Source of the DNA: Rufibacter sp. XAAS-G3-1
Lineage (GTDB): Bacteria; Bacteroidota; Bacteroidia; Cytophagales; Hymenobacteraceae
Length of the DNA: 64,000 nt
Reading direction: 5' to 3'
Assembly: GCF_013623775.1 (NCBI RefSeq)
Contig: NZ_JABFAM010000003.1
Location: 62,001 to 126,000 of the forward strand
Below the pieces are notes generated by a model. That model saw only the letters and a program-made list of their open reading frames with translations. It was not told where the DNA came from and did not search any database. Shown here in pieces: positions 16,441 through 24,367 of the stretch (the first letter of the stretch is position 1; every line of letters begins with the position of its first letter). Both the position numbers and the translations under genes were made by a program.

Positions 16441-18384
16441 ATGGGAAAAATCATAGGCATTGACTTAGGAACTACCAACTCTTGCGTGGCCGTAATGGAG
16501 GGGAACGAACCGGTGGTGATTCCGAACAGCGAGGGCCGTCGGACTACTCCGTCCATCGTGGCTTTCCTGGACAACGGGAACGGTGAGCGTAAAGTAGGAG
16601 ATCCTGCCAAGCGTCAAGCTATCACCAACCCACAAAATACCATCGCGTCCATCAAGCGTTTCATGGGCCGCGGCTACTCTGAAGTAAAAGACGAAACCCA
16701 GCATGTGTCTTATAACGTGCAGTCTGGCAGCAACAACACCGTGCGCGTGAAAATTGGCGACCGCGAATACACGCCGCAGGAGCTTTCTGCCATGGTGTTG
16801 CAGAAAATGAAGCAGACCGCGGAAGATTACCTGGGCACTTCCGTGACCGAGGCGGTAATCACCGTGCCGGCCTACTTCAACGACGCGCAACGTCAGGCCA
16901 CCAAAGAAGCCGGGCAGATTGCCGGTTTGGAAGTGAAACGGATCATCAACGAGCCTACCGCCGCGGCCTTGGCGTACGGCTTGGATAAAAAACACGCTGA
17001 CCAGAAAATAGCGGTATACGACTTAGGTGGTGGTACTTTCGATATCTCGGTGCTGGAATTAGGCGACGGTGTGTTTGAAGTATTGTCTACCAACGGTGAC
17101 ACGCACTTAGGTGGTGATGACTTTGACCAAGTAATCATTGCCTGGTTAGCCGATGAGTTCAAAGCGGAAGAAAGCATGGACTTGCGCACTGACCCAATGG
17201 CGTTGCAGCGTTTGAAAGAAGCGGCTGAGAAAGCGAAAATCGAGCTCTCGTCTTCTTCTGAGACCGAAATCAACCTGCCGTACATCACGGCTACCCAGAC
17301 AGGCCCTAAGCACTTGGTGCGTAAATTAACGCGGGCCAAATTTGAGCAATTGGCAGATTCTTTGATCCGTCGTTCCATGGAGCCGGTTCGCAAGGCCTTG
17401 CAAGACGCTGGTTTGCAGCCAAGTGACATTGACGAGGTGATCTTGGTGGGTGGTTCTACCCGTATCCCAAGAATCCAGGAGGAAGTAGAGAAGTTCTTCG
17501 GCAAGAAACCATCTAAGGGGGTGAACCCAGATGAGGTGGTGGCCATTGGCGCCGCGATCCAGGGTGGTGTCTTGACCGGCGAGGTGAAAGACGTTCTGTT
17601 ATTAGACGTAACTCCGCTTTCCTTGGGCATTGAGACCATGGGCGGCGTGATGACCAAACTGATTGAGTCCAACACCACTATCCCGACCAAGAAGTCTGAG
17701 ACCTTCTCCACCGCTTCTGACAACCAGCCAAGCGTGGAGATCCACGTGTTGCAGGGTGAGCGCCCTATGGCCCGCGACAACCGCACCATCGGAAGGTTCC
17801 ACTTGTCAGATATTCCACCGGCACCGCGTGGGGTTCCGCAGATAGAGGTAACGTTTGACATTGACGCCAACGGTATCCTGCACGTGTCTGCCAAAGACAA
17901 AGGAACCAACAAGGAGCAGAAAATCCGTATTGAAGCTTCTTCCGGTTTGTCTGAGCAGGAGATTGAGCGCATGCGCAAAGAGGCGGAGGCGAACGCCGAG
18001 GCGGATCGCATTGCGAAAGAGCAGGTAGAGAAAGTGAACCAGGCGGACTCTATGATCTTCCAGACCGAGAAGCAGCTGAAAGAGTACGGCGAGAAACTTT
18101 CTGCCGGAAACAAAACTGCCATTGAAGCAGCTCTGGCTGACCTGAAAAAAGCGCATGAGTCCAAAGACCTGGGCGCGATTGACAGCGCCATGGAAAGCAT
18201 CAACAACGCGTGGCAGGCGGCCTCTCAGGAGATGTACGCGGCCACCGGCGGAGCTGGACAACCAGGCCCTGACGCCGGATTCGGTGGCGGACAGCCAGGC
18301 GGCGGAAGCGCGGACGGAACCCAGCAGCAATCCAGCGGCGGTGCTGACAACGTGACGGACGTAGATTACGAAGAAGTAAAATAA
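16441..18384 (+). CDS. dnaK: molecular chaperone DnaK (Hsp70)
   Basis: 647 residues: ATPase domain beginning [17 protein letters not shown] with the phosphate-2 motif [13 protein letters not shown], the [12 protein letters not shown] adenosine motif, the interdomain linker DVLLLDVTP, the substrate-binding domain (about 395-510), a helical lid, and a Gly/Gln-rich tail ending [11 protein letters not shown]. It folds and refolds proteins with DnaJ and GrpE, neither of which is adjacent. Followed by a strong terminator. Regulation may be through the sigma-54-like site upstream. Confidence 0.98.
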   Translation: MGKIIGIDLGTTNSCVAVMEGNEPVVIPNSEGRRTTPSIVAFLDNGNGERKVGDPAKRQAITNPQNTIASIKRFMGRGYSEVKDETQHVSYNVQSGSNNTVRVKIGDREYTPQELSAMVLQKMKQTAEDYLGTSVTEAVITVPAYFNDAQRQATKEAGQIAGLEVKRIINEPTAAALAYGLDKKHADQKIAVYDLGGGTFDISVLELGDGVFEVLSTNGDTHLGGDDFDQVIIAWLADEFKAEESMDLRTDPMALQRLKEAAEKAKIELSSSSETEINLPYITATQTGPKHLVRKLTRAKFEQLADSLIRRSMEPVRKALQDAGLQPSDIDEVILVGGSTRIPRIQEEVEKFFGKKPSKGVNPDEVVAIGAAIQGGVLTGEVKDVLLLDVTPLSLGIETMGGVMTKLIESNTTIPTKKSETFSTASDNQPSVEIHVLQGERPMARDNRTIGRFHLSDIPPAPRGVPQIEVTFDIDANGILHVSAKDKGTNKEQKIRIEASSGLSEQEIERMRKEAEANAEADRIAKEQVEKVNQADSMIFQTEKQLKEYGEKLSAGNKTAIEAALADLKKAHESKDLGAIDSAMESINNAWQAASQEMYAATGGAGQPGPDAGFGGGQPGGGSADGTQQQSSGGADNVTDVDYEEVK

Positions 18385-18405
18385 TTAATATAGGTTTAGT
18401 TGAGG

Positions 18406-18438
18406 AAAGCCTCACCGCGTTGCGGTGAGGCTTTTTTG
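18406..18438 (+). terminator. dnaK terminator
   Basis: AGCCTCACCGC-GTT-GCGGTGAGGCT stem plus TTTTT, 20 nt after the stop. Confidence 0.92.
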
Positions 18439-18527
18439 TTGAATGATAAGCATCTATAAATGCCAGATAATCTTCTTCCTTTAGGCATTCCAGAGAGCCT
18501 TATAATTCTGGATCTCTGGAATGATAT

Positions 18528-19022
18528 TTAGCTCTTTCCTGCCAATGCTCTGTTTCCGACTATCCTGTCTAAGGCTATGTTGCATAGAGGACAGAGCGTG
18601 ATGGTTAATAAAAAATATAGAATCCATACCCTTGGATAAGGAGTTGAACCTAAAAAATCAATTACAGAACCCTCTGGAACAACAATTCCCATTAGATTGA
18701 GTAACATAAGGAAAGTGAAGAGTAACATAAGGAAAGTGAAGAGCTTAAAAAATACATTTAATTTATTTAGAGATGTATAGATATAGACTAGGAGATAAGG
18801 CAACATAACAAATAGCAGAAAAGACCATGTACCATAAAAGAAAGTCATTCCCCACAAATAAAAGCCATGGCTAAAATTATTACTGTATTGATCGCTTGCA
18901 TCAAATATTTCTAAAGATATCACTACAAATACCCCTGTGCAAACAGGGAAAACCAATATTAATATTGCGATAAATCTACTTAGCAAGTAAGGCCACATGC
19001 TTTTTCTTTTAGTTACAGTCAT
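18528..19022 (-). CDS. small polytopic membrane protein, cassette-linked
   Basis: 164 residues with about four hydrophobic helices (about 12-37, 53-83, 90-112, 131-150) and no recognised family. Its ATG (19022) lies inside the last codons of the tail relic 19013-19242, so the two were joined precisely. A perfect 21-bp tandem duplication (18700-18741) makes the helix read FTFLMLL twice. AT-rich relative to the flanking housekeeping genes. By position it resembles an immunity-like partner gene following a tail module, but that is inference only. Confidence 0.7.
   Translation of the reverse strand: MTVTKRKSMWPYLLSRFIAILILVFPVCTGVFVVISLEIFDASDQYSNNFSHGFYLWGMTFFYGTWSFLLFVMLPYLLVYIYTSLNKLNVFFKLFTFLMLLFTFLMLLNLMGIVVPEGSVIDFLGSTPYPRVWILYFLLTITLCPLCNIALDRIVGNRALAGKS
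18700..18741. repeat. perfect 21-bp tandem duplication
   Basis: Two identical copies (18700-18720, 18721-18741) within the membrane-protein gene, adding seven residues in frame. Confidence 0.95.
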
Positions 19023-19242
19023 TCGATAAGGTACTTAAAGGTTTCTTGCCATCTACTACGTCCTTGACTTTGGCCCAATCTGGACGATAAACCTGAGGAT
19101 CGTTTTTGCTTGCAGTGCCTTGGTGACTGTTTACATAATTTTGTATCCCATTTTGAAAAGACTTCCAAAGATTATCCGCACCAATAAATACCAGACCTTC
19201 GGAACCTAAAATTGAGGTTACTGTAATATTCCAGTTCGAATG
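19013..19242 (-). pseudogene. orphan C-terminal tail (relic 2 of the 413-aa protein)
   Basis: A 76-codon frame opens after a TAG at 19243-19245 with no start codon and ends at TAA 19013-19015. Its last 60 residues (ADNLWKSFQNGIQNYVNSH, then YRPDWAKVKDVVDGKKPL, STLSNDCN) match the C-terminus of the protein at 19858-21099 (ADELWTSFQNRIKLYVNNH, YRPDWSALKDVVDGKKPL, STLSTDCK). It is followed at once by a membrane-protein gene, as is the full copy. Confidence 0.85.
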
Positions 19243-19251
19243 CTAATTTTA

Positions 19252-19344
19252 TTACAATAGTAGACCTGCATTAAGAATAGGTATAACAAATAGGCCAAAT
19301 ATTACCCAAATCAACACAAATTTGGTTTTGCTACTGACAGTCAT
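19252..19344 (-). CDS. 30-residue membrane ORF, probable remnant
   Basis: MTVSSKTKFVLIWVIFGLFVI... with a single hydrophobic helix, then a stop. Its ATG overlaps the TGA of the 167-aa gene (ATGA). The start MTV and its place right on a tail end match the gene at 18528-19022 (MTVTKRKS...), so it is probably what remains of another such partner gene; expression is uncertain. Confidence 0.45.
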   Translation of the reverse strand: MTVSSKTKFVLIWVIFGLFVIPILNAGLLL

Positions 19345-19366
19345 TTGATAAGGTGCTTAATGTTGT
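19331..19366 (-). pseudogene. tail-end relic inside the 167-aa gene
   Basis: In a shifted frame, the DNA encodes KTTLSTLSNDCQ and a TAG stop, matching the GKKPLSTLSNDCN end of the tail modules. The relic overlaps the final codons of the 167-aa gene, marking a recombination joint. Confidence 0.65.
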
Positions 19367-19844
19367 TTTCAATTAGAATCCATTTTATTCTTTCATTGTG
19401 CTTATAGGCGCTATACGGCTTTTCACTTTTCCAGCTTTTAACCTTTCTTCCGTGTCTGGTCTTCCATTCGTAAGTCTTTATTTGGTATTCTCCCATTGAT
19501 GTTTGTTTAAAAGAGTCTGGCTCTGGAAAAGCTAAAATCCTAACTATCAAGAACAAGATAGGTATCAGTGCCAAGCAAATTATTAATTTCCTTTTCATAG
19601 AAGTCTTTATGAAAACAACTACCAAAGGCAAAATTGTCCCAAGAATAACCAAAATAGTAGATACGATATTGATAGAGACTAATATACTGTAATTAAGATG
19701 TGAGAATTCAGGTCGGTCCGTAAGAACACTAAAGTATATTCCCCTTGTTATTCCTCCATATGGAAGAGTAAGCACAAGGGTTAGTATGTTTACTATTACT
19801 ATTACTATCAAACTTGCATCAAAAAACCTTTTTATAACCTTCAT
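19341..19844 (-). CDS. small membrane protein following the tail protein
   Basis: 167 residues, with three hydrophobic segments (about 9-32, 50-80, 85-107) and a hydrophilic C-terminal 60 residues rich in Lys and Trp (KTYEWKTRHGRKVKSWKSEK). No family recognised. It starts 13 nt after the stop of the 413-aa gene and is probably co-transcribed. Its last codons coincide with a tail-end relic. AT-rich, no D36 near it. Confidence 0.7.
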   Translation of the reverse strand: MKVIKRFFDASLIVIVIVNILTLVLTLPYGGITRGIYFSVLTDRPEFSHLNYSILVSINIVSTILVILGTILPLVVVFIKTSMKRKLIICLALIPILFLIVRILAFPEPDSFKQTSMGEYQIKTYEWKTRHGRKVKSWKSEKPYSAYKHNERIKWILIENNIKHLIK

Positions 19845-19857
19845 ATGTTATAAGCTT

Positions 19858-21099
19858 TTACTTGCAATCAGTTGAAAGAGTGCTTAATGGTTTTTTGCCG
19901 TCAACTACGTCTTTAAGAGCTGACCAATCCGGCCGATACGTTTCAGTAATGCTGTTTGATGCATTGCCACTATGATTGTTTACATACAATTTTATTCTAT
20001 TTTGGAAAGATGTCCACAGTTCATCAGCTTGATTAAAAGGGATTCCACCGACTATCTGTGAGCCAGTGATGATAGCATCAGAAAGCCTGTCTACTCCTCT
20101 AGTATAAAAGGTATAGCTGCCGTCTGTATTAGTTGTGAATCCGAACTCTCTATTGCCGCTAACAGGATGAACACCATTAAACGGGTCTTTTAGAGTGGAG
20201 AACGTCCAACTGTTGGAGTTGTAATTCGATACGATAACTGAGCCGTTCCTAGGACCCCAGATGTCTATACTTACAATAGCACCCAAAGGGTTGTTGGAAG
20301 ACCAGAGAGCCCTGTCATCCACGTTGTAGTGGTTATAAGGTGTAAACTCAGAGTTTTCAGTATCCACAAAGTTATTGATGTTTATTCTAATTAGGTTAAG
20401 AAACTGCTCTGCCGTAGCCCGCTGCCCATTGATCATGGGGAGTGTGTTCACCCTCACCCCGAAATAGTCCATGTTCACCACCGAGCTATAGGCGTTGTCA
20501 ATGTCTAAGACTTTGGATAAATAAGCTGTGCTAGCAGGTATATCAATACTAAATGATGGATACGAATTTTGAGTAACAATACCCCCCACCTTCTGCTGCT
20601 GGGCAAGGCCAACTGTGAACTTGGCCAGAGCCACCCACTGCTGGACAATGGCACAGGGCACGTCCGGAAGCAGCGCAAATGGTTTTTCGTAAATTGCGTT
20701 CTCCAGCTCATCATTGCTTGGTGGCTCTGAATCCCCGTCCCCTCCGCCGCCATCAGTGGTCTCGCCGCCGTAGCCGCCGCCATCATCAGTGTCCGGTTCC
20801 GTCTCCTCTGTATAATCGCAGAGATTTACATAGGTGGTATTGGTGTATTTATAGGAGCAGTTGTCCCCCACGCACACCCAACCACTATGTTGCTCCAGTG
20901 GCACAGAAAAGCAGCTAGACCGGGCTTGGCTCGGAGATACACTTCCGGCACTTCCCTTCCTGGCCATCTTGCTAATCTTTCCCCGCACGTAGTAGTAGTA
21001 GTAGTAGCCGTTAACGAACTCCCCGCCCAAGTTGGTGTAGAAGACCAAACCGGTGAAGTCCTGGGGCACGTCCCGGTAGCCGAAGTCCCGTTGGACCAT
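19858..21099 (-). CDS. surface-type protein with C-terminal tail module, 5'-truncated
   Basis: 413 residues from the first in-frame ATG; a stop lies just upstream (21119-21121). There is no signal peptide: it opens MVQRDFGYRDVPQDFTGLVFYTNLGGEFVNG, which reads like the middle of a Bacteroidota surface lipoprotein, so the N-terminus seems lost. Seen next: a six-Tyr tract encoded by a TAG trinucleotide repeat on the plus strand, a Cys-rich patch (about 63-95), an Asp/Gly-rich linker (about 98-125), a central region of unknown fold, and a C-terminal tail (about 350-413) found again as relics at 19013 and 19331. Function not recognised; it may be a pseudogene kept with its downstream membrane gene. 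Confidence 0.65.
   Translation of the reverse strand: MVQRDFGYRDVPQDFTGLVFYTNLGGEFVNGYYYYYYVRGKISKMARKGSAGSVSPSQARSSCFSVPLEQHSGWVCVGDNCSYKYTNTTYVNLCDYTEETEPDTDDGGGYGGETTDGGGGDGDSEPPSNDELENAIYEKPFALLPDVPCAIVQQWVALAKFTVGLAQQQKVGGIVTQNSYPSFSIDIPASTAYLSKVLDIDNAYSSVVNMDYFGVRVNTLPMINGQRATAEQFLNLIRININNFVDTENSEFTPYNHYNVDDRALWSSNNPLGAIVSIDIWGPRNGSVIVSNYNSNSWTFSTLKDPFNGVHPVSGNREFGFTTNTDGSYTFYTRGVDRLSDAIITGSQIVGGIPFNQADELWTSFQNRIKLYVNNHSGNASNSITETYRPDWSALKDVVDGKKPLSTLSTDCK
20989..21008. repeat. trinucleotide microsatellite (TAG)6
   Basis: Six TAG units on the plus strand encode the Tyr tract on the minus strand; slippage would change tract length without a frameshift. Confidence 0.85.
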
Positions 21100-21308
21100 G
21101 AAGAAGGAAACTTTGGCTTAATCGGTAACATGAAATAATTAGCGGCAGAGAAGCTCTAGAGTGTTACCTGAAGCTTTAAAAGGCACAAGCAAGATATTGA
21201 TACTCGCAAAAAAGCCATTTTGTAACGAAGTTAACACTCTACTAATCTGTTTATATATTTAACCCATTTAGGGTTTTCCGTGGATCGGCTTTTAAAGCCA
21301 TTCTCTTG

Positions 21309-21333
21309 GTGCAAGTGTCTGCTGGGGTCAGCG
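21309..21333. repeat. GCAAGCG-type module next to D36
   Basis: GTGCAAGTGTCTGCTGGGGTCAGC, decayed copy of the module best seen at 34101-34120; immediately followed by a D36. Confidence 0.5.
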
Positions 21334-21367
21334 TTTACAGGCTACTTCTTTAAAAACAACCCAAAAC
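21333..21367. repeat. D36 dyad element
   Basis: 35 nt: GTTTACAGGCTACTTC, TTTA, AAAACAACCCAAAAC. First copy after the AT-rich island. Confidence 0.7.
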
Positions 21368-21411
21368 AGGGAGTTTATTGGCACACTGCCGCAAGCCTTG
21401 GTTGGTAAGTT

Positions 21412-21447
21412 GTTTTGAGGCTACTTTTATGAAAACAAGCAAAAAAC
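21412..21447. repeat. D36 dyad element
   Basis: 36 nt: GTTTTGAGGCTACTTT, TATG, AAAACAAGCAAAAAAC. Confidence 0.7.
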
Positions 21448-21499
21448 ACTAAACAGCCTCATTGTAAGAATAAAAGGAAGGCCAGTAAAGATACTCCTC

Positions 21500-21595
21500 A
21501 ACTTCATCACCCTGGATTTTGAGACGGCCACCCCAGAGCGGGACAGCCCGTGTGAGATTGGCGTGGCGTTTGTGCAAGAAGGAAAGATCGGGTAA
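21500..21595 (+). pseudogene. 5' fragment of the exonuclease gene
   Basis: 31 codons NFITLDFETATPERDSPCEIG... then VAFVQEGKIG and a stop. About 90% identical at DNA level over roughly 83 bp to the start of the intact gene at 22148, including the DFE active-site motif. No start codon; the rest is missing. Confidence 0.85.
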
Positions 21596-21660
21596 ACCAA
21601 AGTGTTGCGGGCCAAACCAACCATTTGCAACTCCCGTAAAAGAAGCTTACGGCAAATTTT

Positions 21661-21903
21661 ATGCATTACGCGATCTATTCCCGAAACGGTACCCCCGCCT
21701 TTTTAGAAGAGGAAACATTGGTACTAGCAAAAGACACCCTGAAGGTGCTACCTGAGGTTAGCCCCGTAGCGTTATTGGACGAGGAAGGGTGTTTATACCC
21801 CATCAAACAAGAAGGGCATAAACCGCTAGAAGAGGCCTTGCTTGCTGCGGATTATCTGGATCTGGATTTCAAGAAGGTTTCCAATCCAATTGGACTTAAA
21901 TAG
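21661..21903 (+). CDS. hypothetical 80-residue protein
   Basis: Acidic small protein (MHYAIYSRNGTPAFLEEETLV..., ending NPIGLK) without signal peptide or membrane segment and with no recognised family. Support for a real gene: sensible codon use, and an intrinsic terminator 21 nt after the stop. The start may be further upstream, but no better ATG is visible between the exonuclease fragment and 21661. Confidence 0.6.
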   Translation: MHYAIYSRNGTPAFLEEETLVLAKDTLKVLPEVSPVALLDEEGCLYPIKQEGHKPLEEALLAADYLDLDFKKVSNPIGLK

Positions 21904-21923
21904 CTGTCCAACACCAGCACCCT

Positions 21924-21953
21924 AAGGCCACTCTACAAAGAGTGGCTTTTTTA
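21924..21953 (+). terminator. intrinsic terminator
   Basis: AAGGCCACTCT-ACAA-AGAGTGGCTT followed by TTTT. Confidence 0.88.
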
Positions 21954-22032
21954 TTTCTCTCTCAAAAGCCTACTTACGTTCTCCTGCCCTCTCTTCCATC
22001 TTAATCCAGCTTCCTTTCCACTTCCTGCACCT

Positions 22033-22057
22033 GATACTTGCTTACACCGCAAGTATC
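22033..22057. promoter_or_regulatory. perfect 9-bp dyad upstream of exonuclease
   Basis: GATACTTGC-TTACACC-GCAAGTATC; possible operator or leader hairpin 90 bp before the start codon. Confidence 0.3.
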
Positions 22058-22147
22058 CTCAATTCTAAGGAGTTTCCTGGCCAAATGTAAACGTCCTCGG
22101 CTAAAACGGTTGTACCTTGCAGCTGCAACGCAAAGAAGGACGAGCGC

Positions 22148-22768
22148 ATGGATTTTATTACCCTGGATTTTGAGACGGCCACCCCAGAGCGGGACAGCCC
22201 CTGTGAGATTGGCTTGACGTTTGTGCAGAAGGGACAGATTGTGGGAACGGAAGCATGGCTGATCAAGCCGAAATCTTACCCCTACTTCAACGGCATGAAC
22301 ATCAGCATCCACGGCATTAAGCCGCAGGATGTCAAGAACAGCCCGGCGTTTGACCAGGTGTGGCAAGAGTTAAGGCCCATGCTACAGAACCAACTAGTGA
22401 TTGCCCATAACGCCAGCTTTGACATGAGCGTGCTTCGGGCTACCCTGAACACCTACCGGCTACCTTTCCCAGAATTGCAGTACGCGTGTAGTGTGCAGTT
22501 CTCCAAGCAGGTGTGGCAAGGGCTACCGCAGTATGACTTGAAGTCGCTCTGTAACCGCCACGGCATCCAGTTCAAACACCACCGCGCCGCCGCTGATTCC
22601 TATGCCTGCGCAGAATTAACGCTCAGGGCCCTGGAACACACCAACTGCCGCCAAGTAGAAGATTTCCCTGAGAAGCTGAAAATCAATTTCGGTAAGCTGT
22701 ACGAGGGAGGCTATTCTGCTTCTTCGGTGAAAAAAGAGCCTAAAAAGAAGAAGCCATTCCCGTATTAG
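22148..22768 (+). CDS. DnaQ-like 3'-5' exonuclease
   Basis: 206-residue DEDDh exonuclease: ExoI DFET (Asp7, Glu9), ExoII HNASFD (87-92, Asp92) and ExoIII HHRAAAD with His145 and Asp150. Related to the epsilon subunit of DNA polymerase III and to PolC-type exonuclease domains, but the C-terminus is a short basic tail (KKEPKKKKPFPY), not a BRCT or UvrC domain. A stand-alone repair or RNA-trimming exonuclease is likely. A truncated copy of its first 31 codons lies 600 bp upstream. Confidence 0.88.
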   Translation: MDFITLDFETATPERDSPCEIGLTFVQKGQIVGTEAWLIKPKSYPYFNGMNISIHGIKPQDVKNSPAFDQVWQELRPMLQNQLVIAHNASFDMSVLRATLNTYRLPFPELQYACSVQFSKQVWQGLPQYDLKSLCNRHGIQFKHHRAAADSYACAELTLRALEHTNCRQVEDFPEKLKINFGKLYEGGYSASSVKKEPKKKKPFPY

Positions 22769-22777
22769 AAAACATGC

Positions 22778-22813
22778 GTTTTGGGCCTACTTTCTGAAAA
22801 AGGGGCTTAAAAC
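22778..22813. repeat. D36 dyad between convergent genes
   Basis: 36 nt: GTTTTGGGCCTACTTT, CTGA, AAAAGGGGCTTAAAAC, with extra flanking arms ACATGC / GCATGT. It fills the space between two convergent stop codons (10 nt and 7 nt away). Confidence 0.9.
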
Positions 22814-22819
22814 GCATGT

Positions 22820-23395
22820 TTAGCTTTTCTCCAGTTGAGTCACACCAACGTACCCCCGGCCTCCGTCTAACACTACTTTCCAGCCTTTCTTTTTGAGGGC
22901 TCGTTTGATGAATTCATTCAGGAAACCGTGCGCCACCAGTACGGCAATTCCGGTTTCCTCGGCTTCTTTGATCAGGTGCTGGGCGGCTTGGGAAGCGCGG
23001 GCTTTGGCTTGTTTGAAACTCTCAATGTCTTTCTGGTTTAAGCCCAGCAGCCACAAAACCCGGGAGGTTACCTGCCACCATTTAAGCGGAAACTTGCCCA
23101 CCGGCAATCCCCAGATGCGGTTCTCAAATTCTTTAAAGGTGGCATCTTCTATCAGCTCTACGTCTGGCCCAAACAACAGCAAGGCCGTAGCCTTCGCGCG
23201 GGGCAAGGTACTGCAAAACACTCTTTTGATTTGATCCGTGGGCAGATGCTCACTCCGCTCAATAACCTGTTCCACCTCGGCCACATTGTACTCCTGCAGA
23301 TAGTGCTGGGCCTGCGCCTTCGTAAAAAAGCCCTTTTGGTTGATGATAGGCCGGGCGTGCCGGATGAGGTAAATGTGGGGAGTATCTGGTTTCAT
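22820..23395 (-). CDS. histidine-phosphatase-family protein
   Basis: 191 residues, cytoplasmic (no signal peptide). Catalytic RHARP at 12-16 and the second His in VLVAHGFLNEF. Phosphoglycerate-mutase-like fold; the second half has a Lys-rich helix and a WGLPVGKFPLKWWQV insertion. Substrate unknown. A perfect 24-bp inverted repeat sits just before the ATG and would form a strong leader hairpin. Confidence 0.85.
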   Translation of the reverse strand: MKPDTPHIYLIRHARPIINQKGFFTKAQAQHYLQEYNVAEVEQVIERSEHLPTDQIKRVFCSTLPRAKATALLLFGPDVELIEDATFKEFENRIWGLPVGKFPLKWWQVTSRVLWLLGLNQKDIESFKQAKARASQAAQHLIKEAEETGIAVLVAHGFLNEFIKRALKKKGWKVVLDGGRGYVGVTQLEKS

Positions 23396-23400
23396 TTCTT

Positions 23401-23462
23401 CTGTATAGCGAAAAGCAAGAGAAAGCGGTTACTCCCGTTTTCTCTTGCTTTTCGCTATACAG
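23401..23462. repeat. perfect 24-bp inverted repeat in a gene leader
   Basis: Arms 23401-23424 and 23439-23462 are exact complements (CTGTATAGCGAAAAGCAAGA...), 14-nt spacer. It lies 5 nt upstream of the phosphatase ATG. Confidence 0.95.
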
Positions 23463-23510
23463 GCTTAATAGTGTGGGAGGAAGCCACGCTTGGCCGTGGG
23501 CGAAACCAGA

Positions 23511-23699
23511 CTAGGTCATGTTGACAGTACCCTGCTCGTCAAGCGTGATGCCGGTGGGGCACGGCACGTCATTGGCCCCTAACGCCCGGGGCTGCGGCTC
23601 AAAACTTTGGGGGCCTCCGTAGCTGCCCTTTATTTTGTAACACCCAGAAAGCAAGAGAACCAGTGCAGCAAATACATACAGGCGGAAAAGTATCTTCAT
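23511..23699 (-). CDS. small lipoprotein, hypothetical
   Basis: 62 residues. MKILFRLYVFAALVLLLSGC is a textbook lipoprotein signal with Cys20; the mature part (YKIKGSYGGPQSFEPQPRAL...) is short, with no recognised domain. Standing alone between repeats. Probably exported and lipid-anchored; function unknown. Confidence 0.65.
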   Translation of the reverse strand: MKILFRLYVFAALVLLLSGCYKIKGSYGGPQSFEPQPRALGANDVPCPTGITLDEQGTVNMT

Positions 23700-23810
23700 A
23701 GAGATTGATTTGGAAAGCCTTCTTTGAAGATACTTTTAGAAAGAAAAAGAGTTGCCTTTGTACCTTCTCAGGAAGAGAATACGTTAGTGAAGATTTTCAG
23801 AACCCTGTTC

Positions 23811-23861
23811 CCAGAGCATGTTTAAACGTTATCCTTTGCGCTGCAAACGCCCTGGACAAGA
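23811..23861. repeat. MITE-like repeat (copy 2 of 3)
   Basis: AGAGCATGTTTAAACG, then CTTTGCGCTGCAAACGCCCT; partner of 10704 and 49198. The spacer 23700-23983 holds nothing else. Confidence 0.6.
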
Positions 23862-23983
23862 ACCTCCGGACGCCTTTTTCTCTCCTGTGGCATTGTCACG
23901 CGGTTCAAAAAACGCTTCCGGGAAACCTTATTCTGCCTATTTTTACTTACAAAAGCAAACCCTAGTCAACCTCTTAGAACCTT

Positions 23984-24331
23984 ATGAGACTCCGTCGTGT
24001 ACTTCTGCTCGTGTTTATGCTGATGTTCGTTTTGTTTGCCGTAGTGCAATTGAACGACCCTGACCAAGCCATTTGGGTAGTGGTTTATCTGGCGGCGGCG
24101 GTGCTTTGCTTTCTGGCGTACCAGCGGAAATTGTATAGATGGGTCTACGCGCTGGCTTTTCTGGGGTACGCCGTCGGGGCCTTTTTGCTCTGGCCGCCGG
24201 TGTACCACGGCGTTATTCAAGGCATGGAACACTCGCCCGCCATTGAGGAAGCCCGTGAGTCATTGGGCCTCAGCATTTGCGCCCTGGTCATGGTCTACTG
24301 TTTTATCCTTGAATGGCGCTACAGAGCGTAG
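23984..24331 (+). CDS. TMEM220-family membrane protein
   Basis: 115 residues with four hydrophobic helices. The segment VLFAVVQLNDPDQAIWVVVY and the later EEARESLGL are the marks of the TMEM220 family, a small membrane protein found in Bacteroidota and animals with no established function. A D36-like sequence follows the stop. Confidence 0.8.
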   Translation: MRLRRVLLLVFMLMFVLFAVVQLNDPDQAIWVVVYLAAAVLCFLAYQRKLYRWVYALAFLGYAVGAFLLWPPVYHGVIQGMEHSPAIEEARESLGLSICALVMVYCFILEWRYRA

Positions 24332-24367
24332 ACGTTTTAGGGCTTTCAGGAAAGTTTGGGGCAGACG

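Noticed and set aside
16893-18206. 437-codon open frame antisense to dnaK
   Set aside because: Shadow of dnaK codon usage; long antisense frames over hsp70 genes are a known artefact once annotated as glutamate dehydrogenase.
18440-21140. AT-rich island as a prophage or integrative element
   Set aside because: No integrase, att-like direct repeats, phage or conjugation gene is present; only the tail and membrane genes are.
10090-23395. The two histidine phosphatases as recent duplicates
   Set aside because: They share only the RHA and AHG/GHS motifs; one is a lipoprotein, the other cytosolic, and the sequences otherwise differ.
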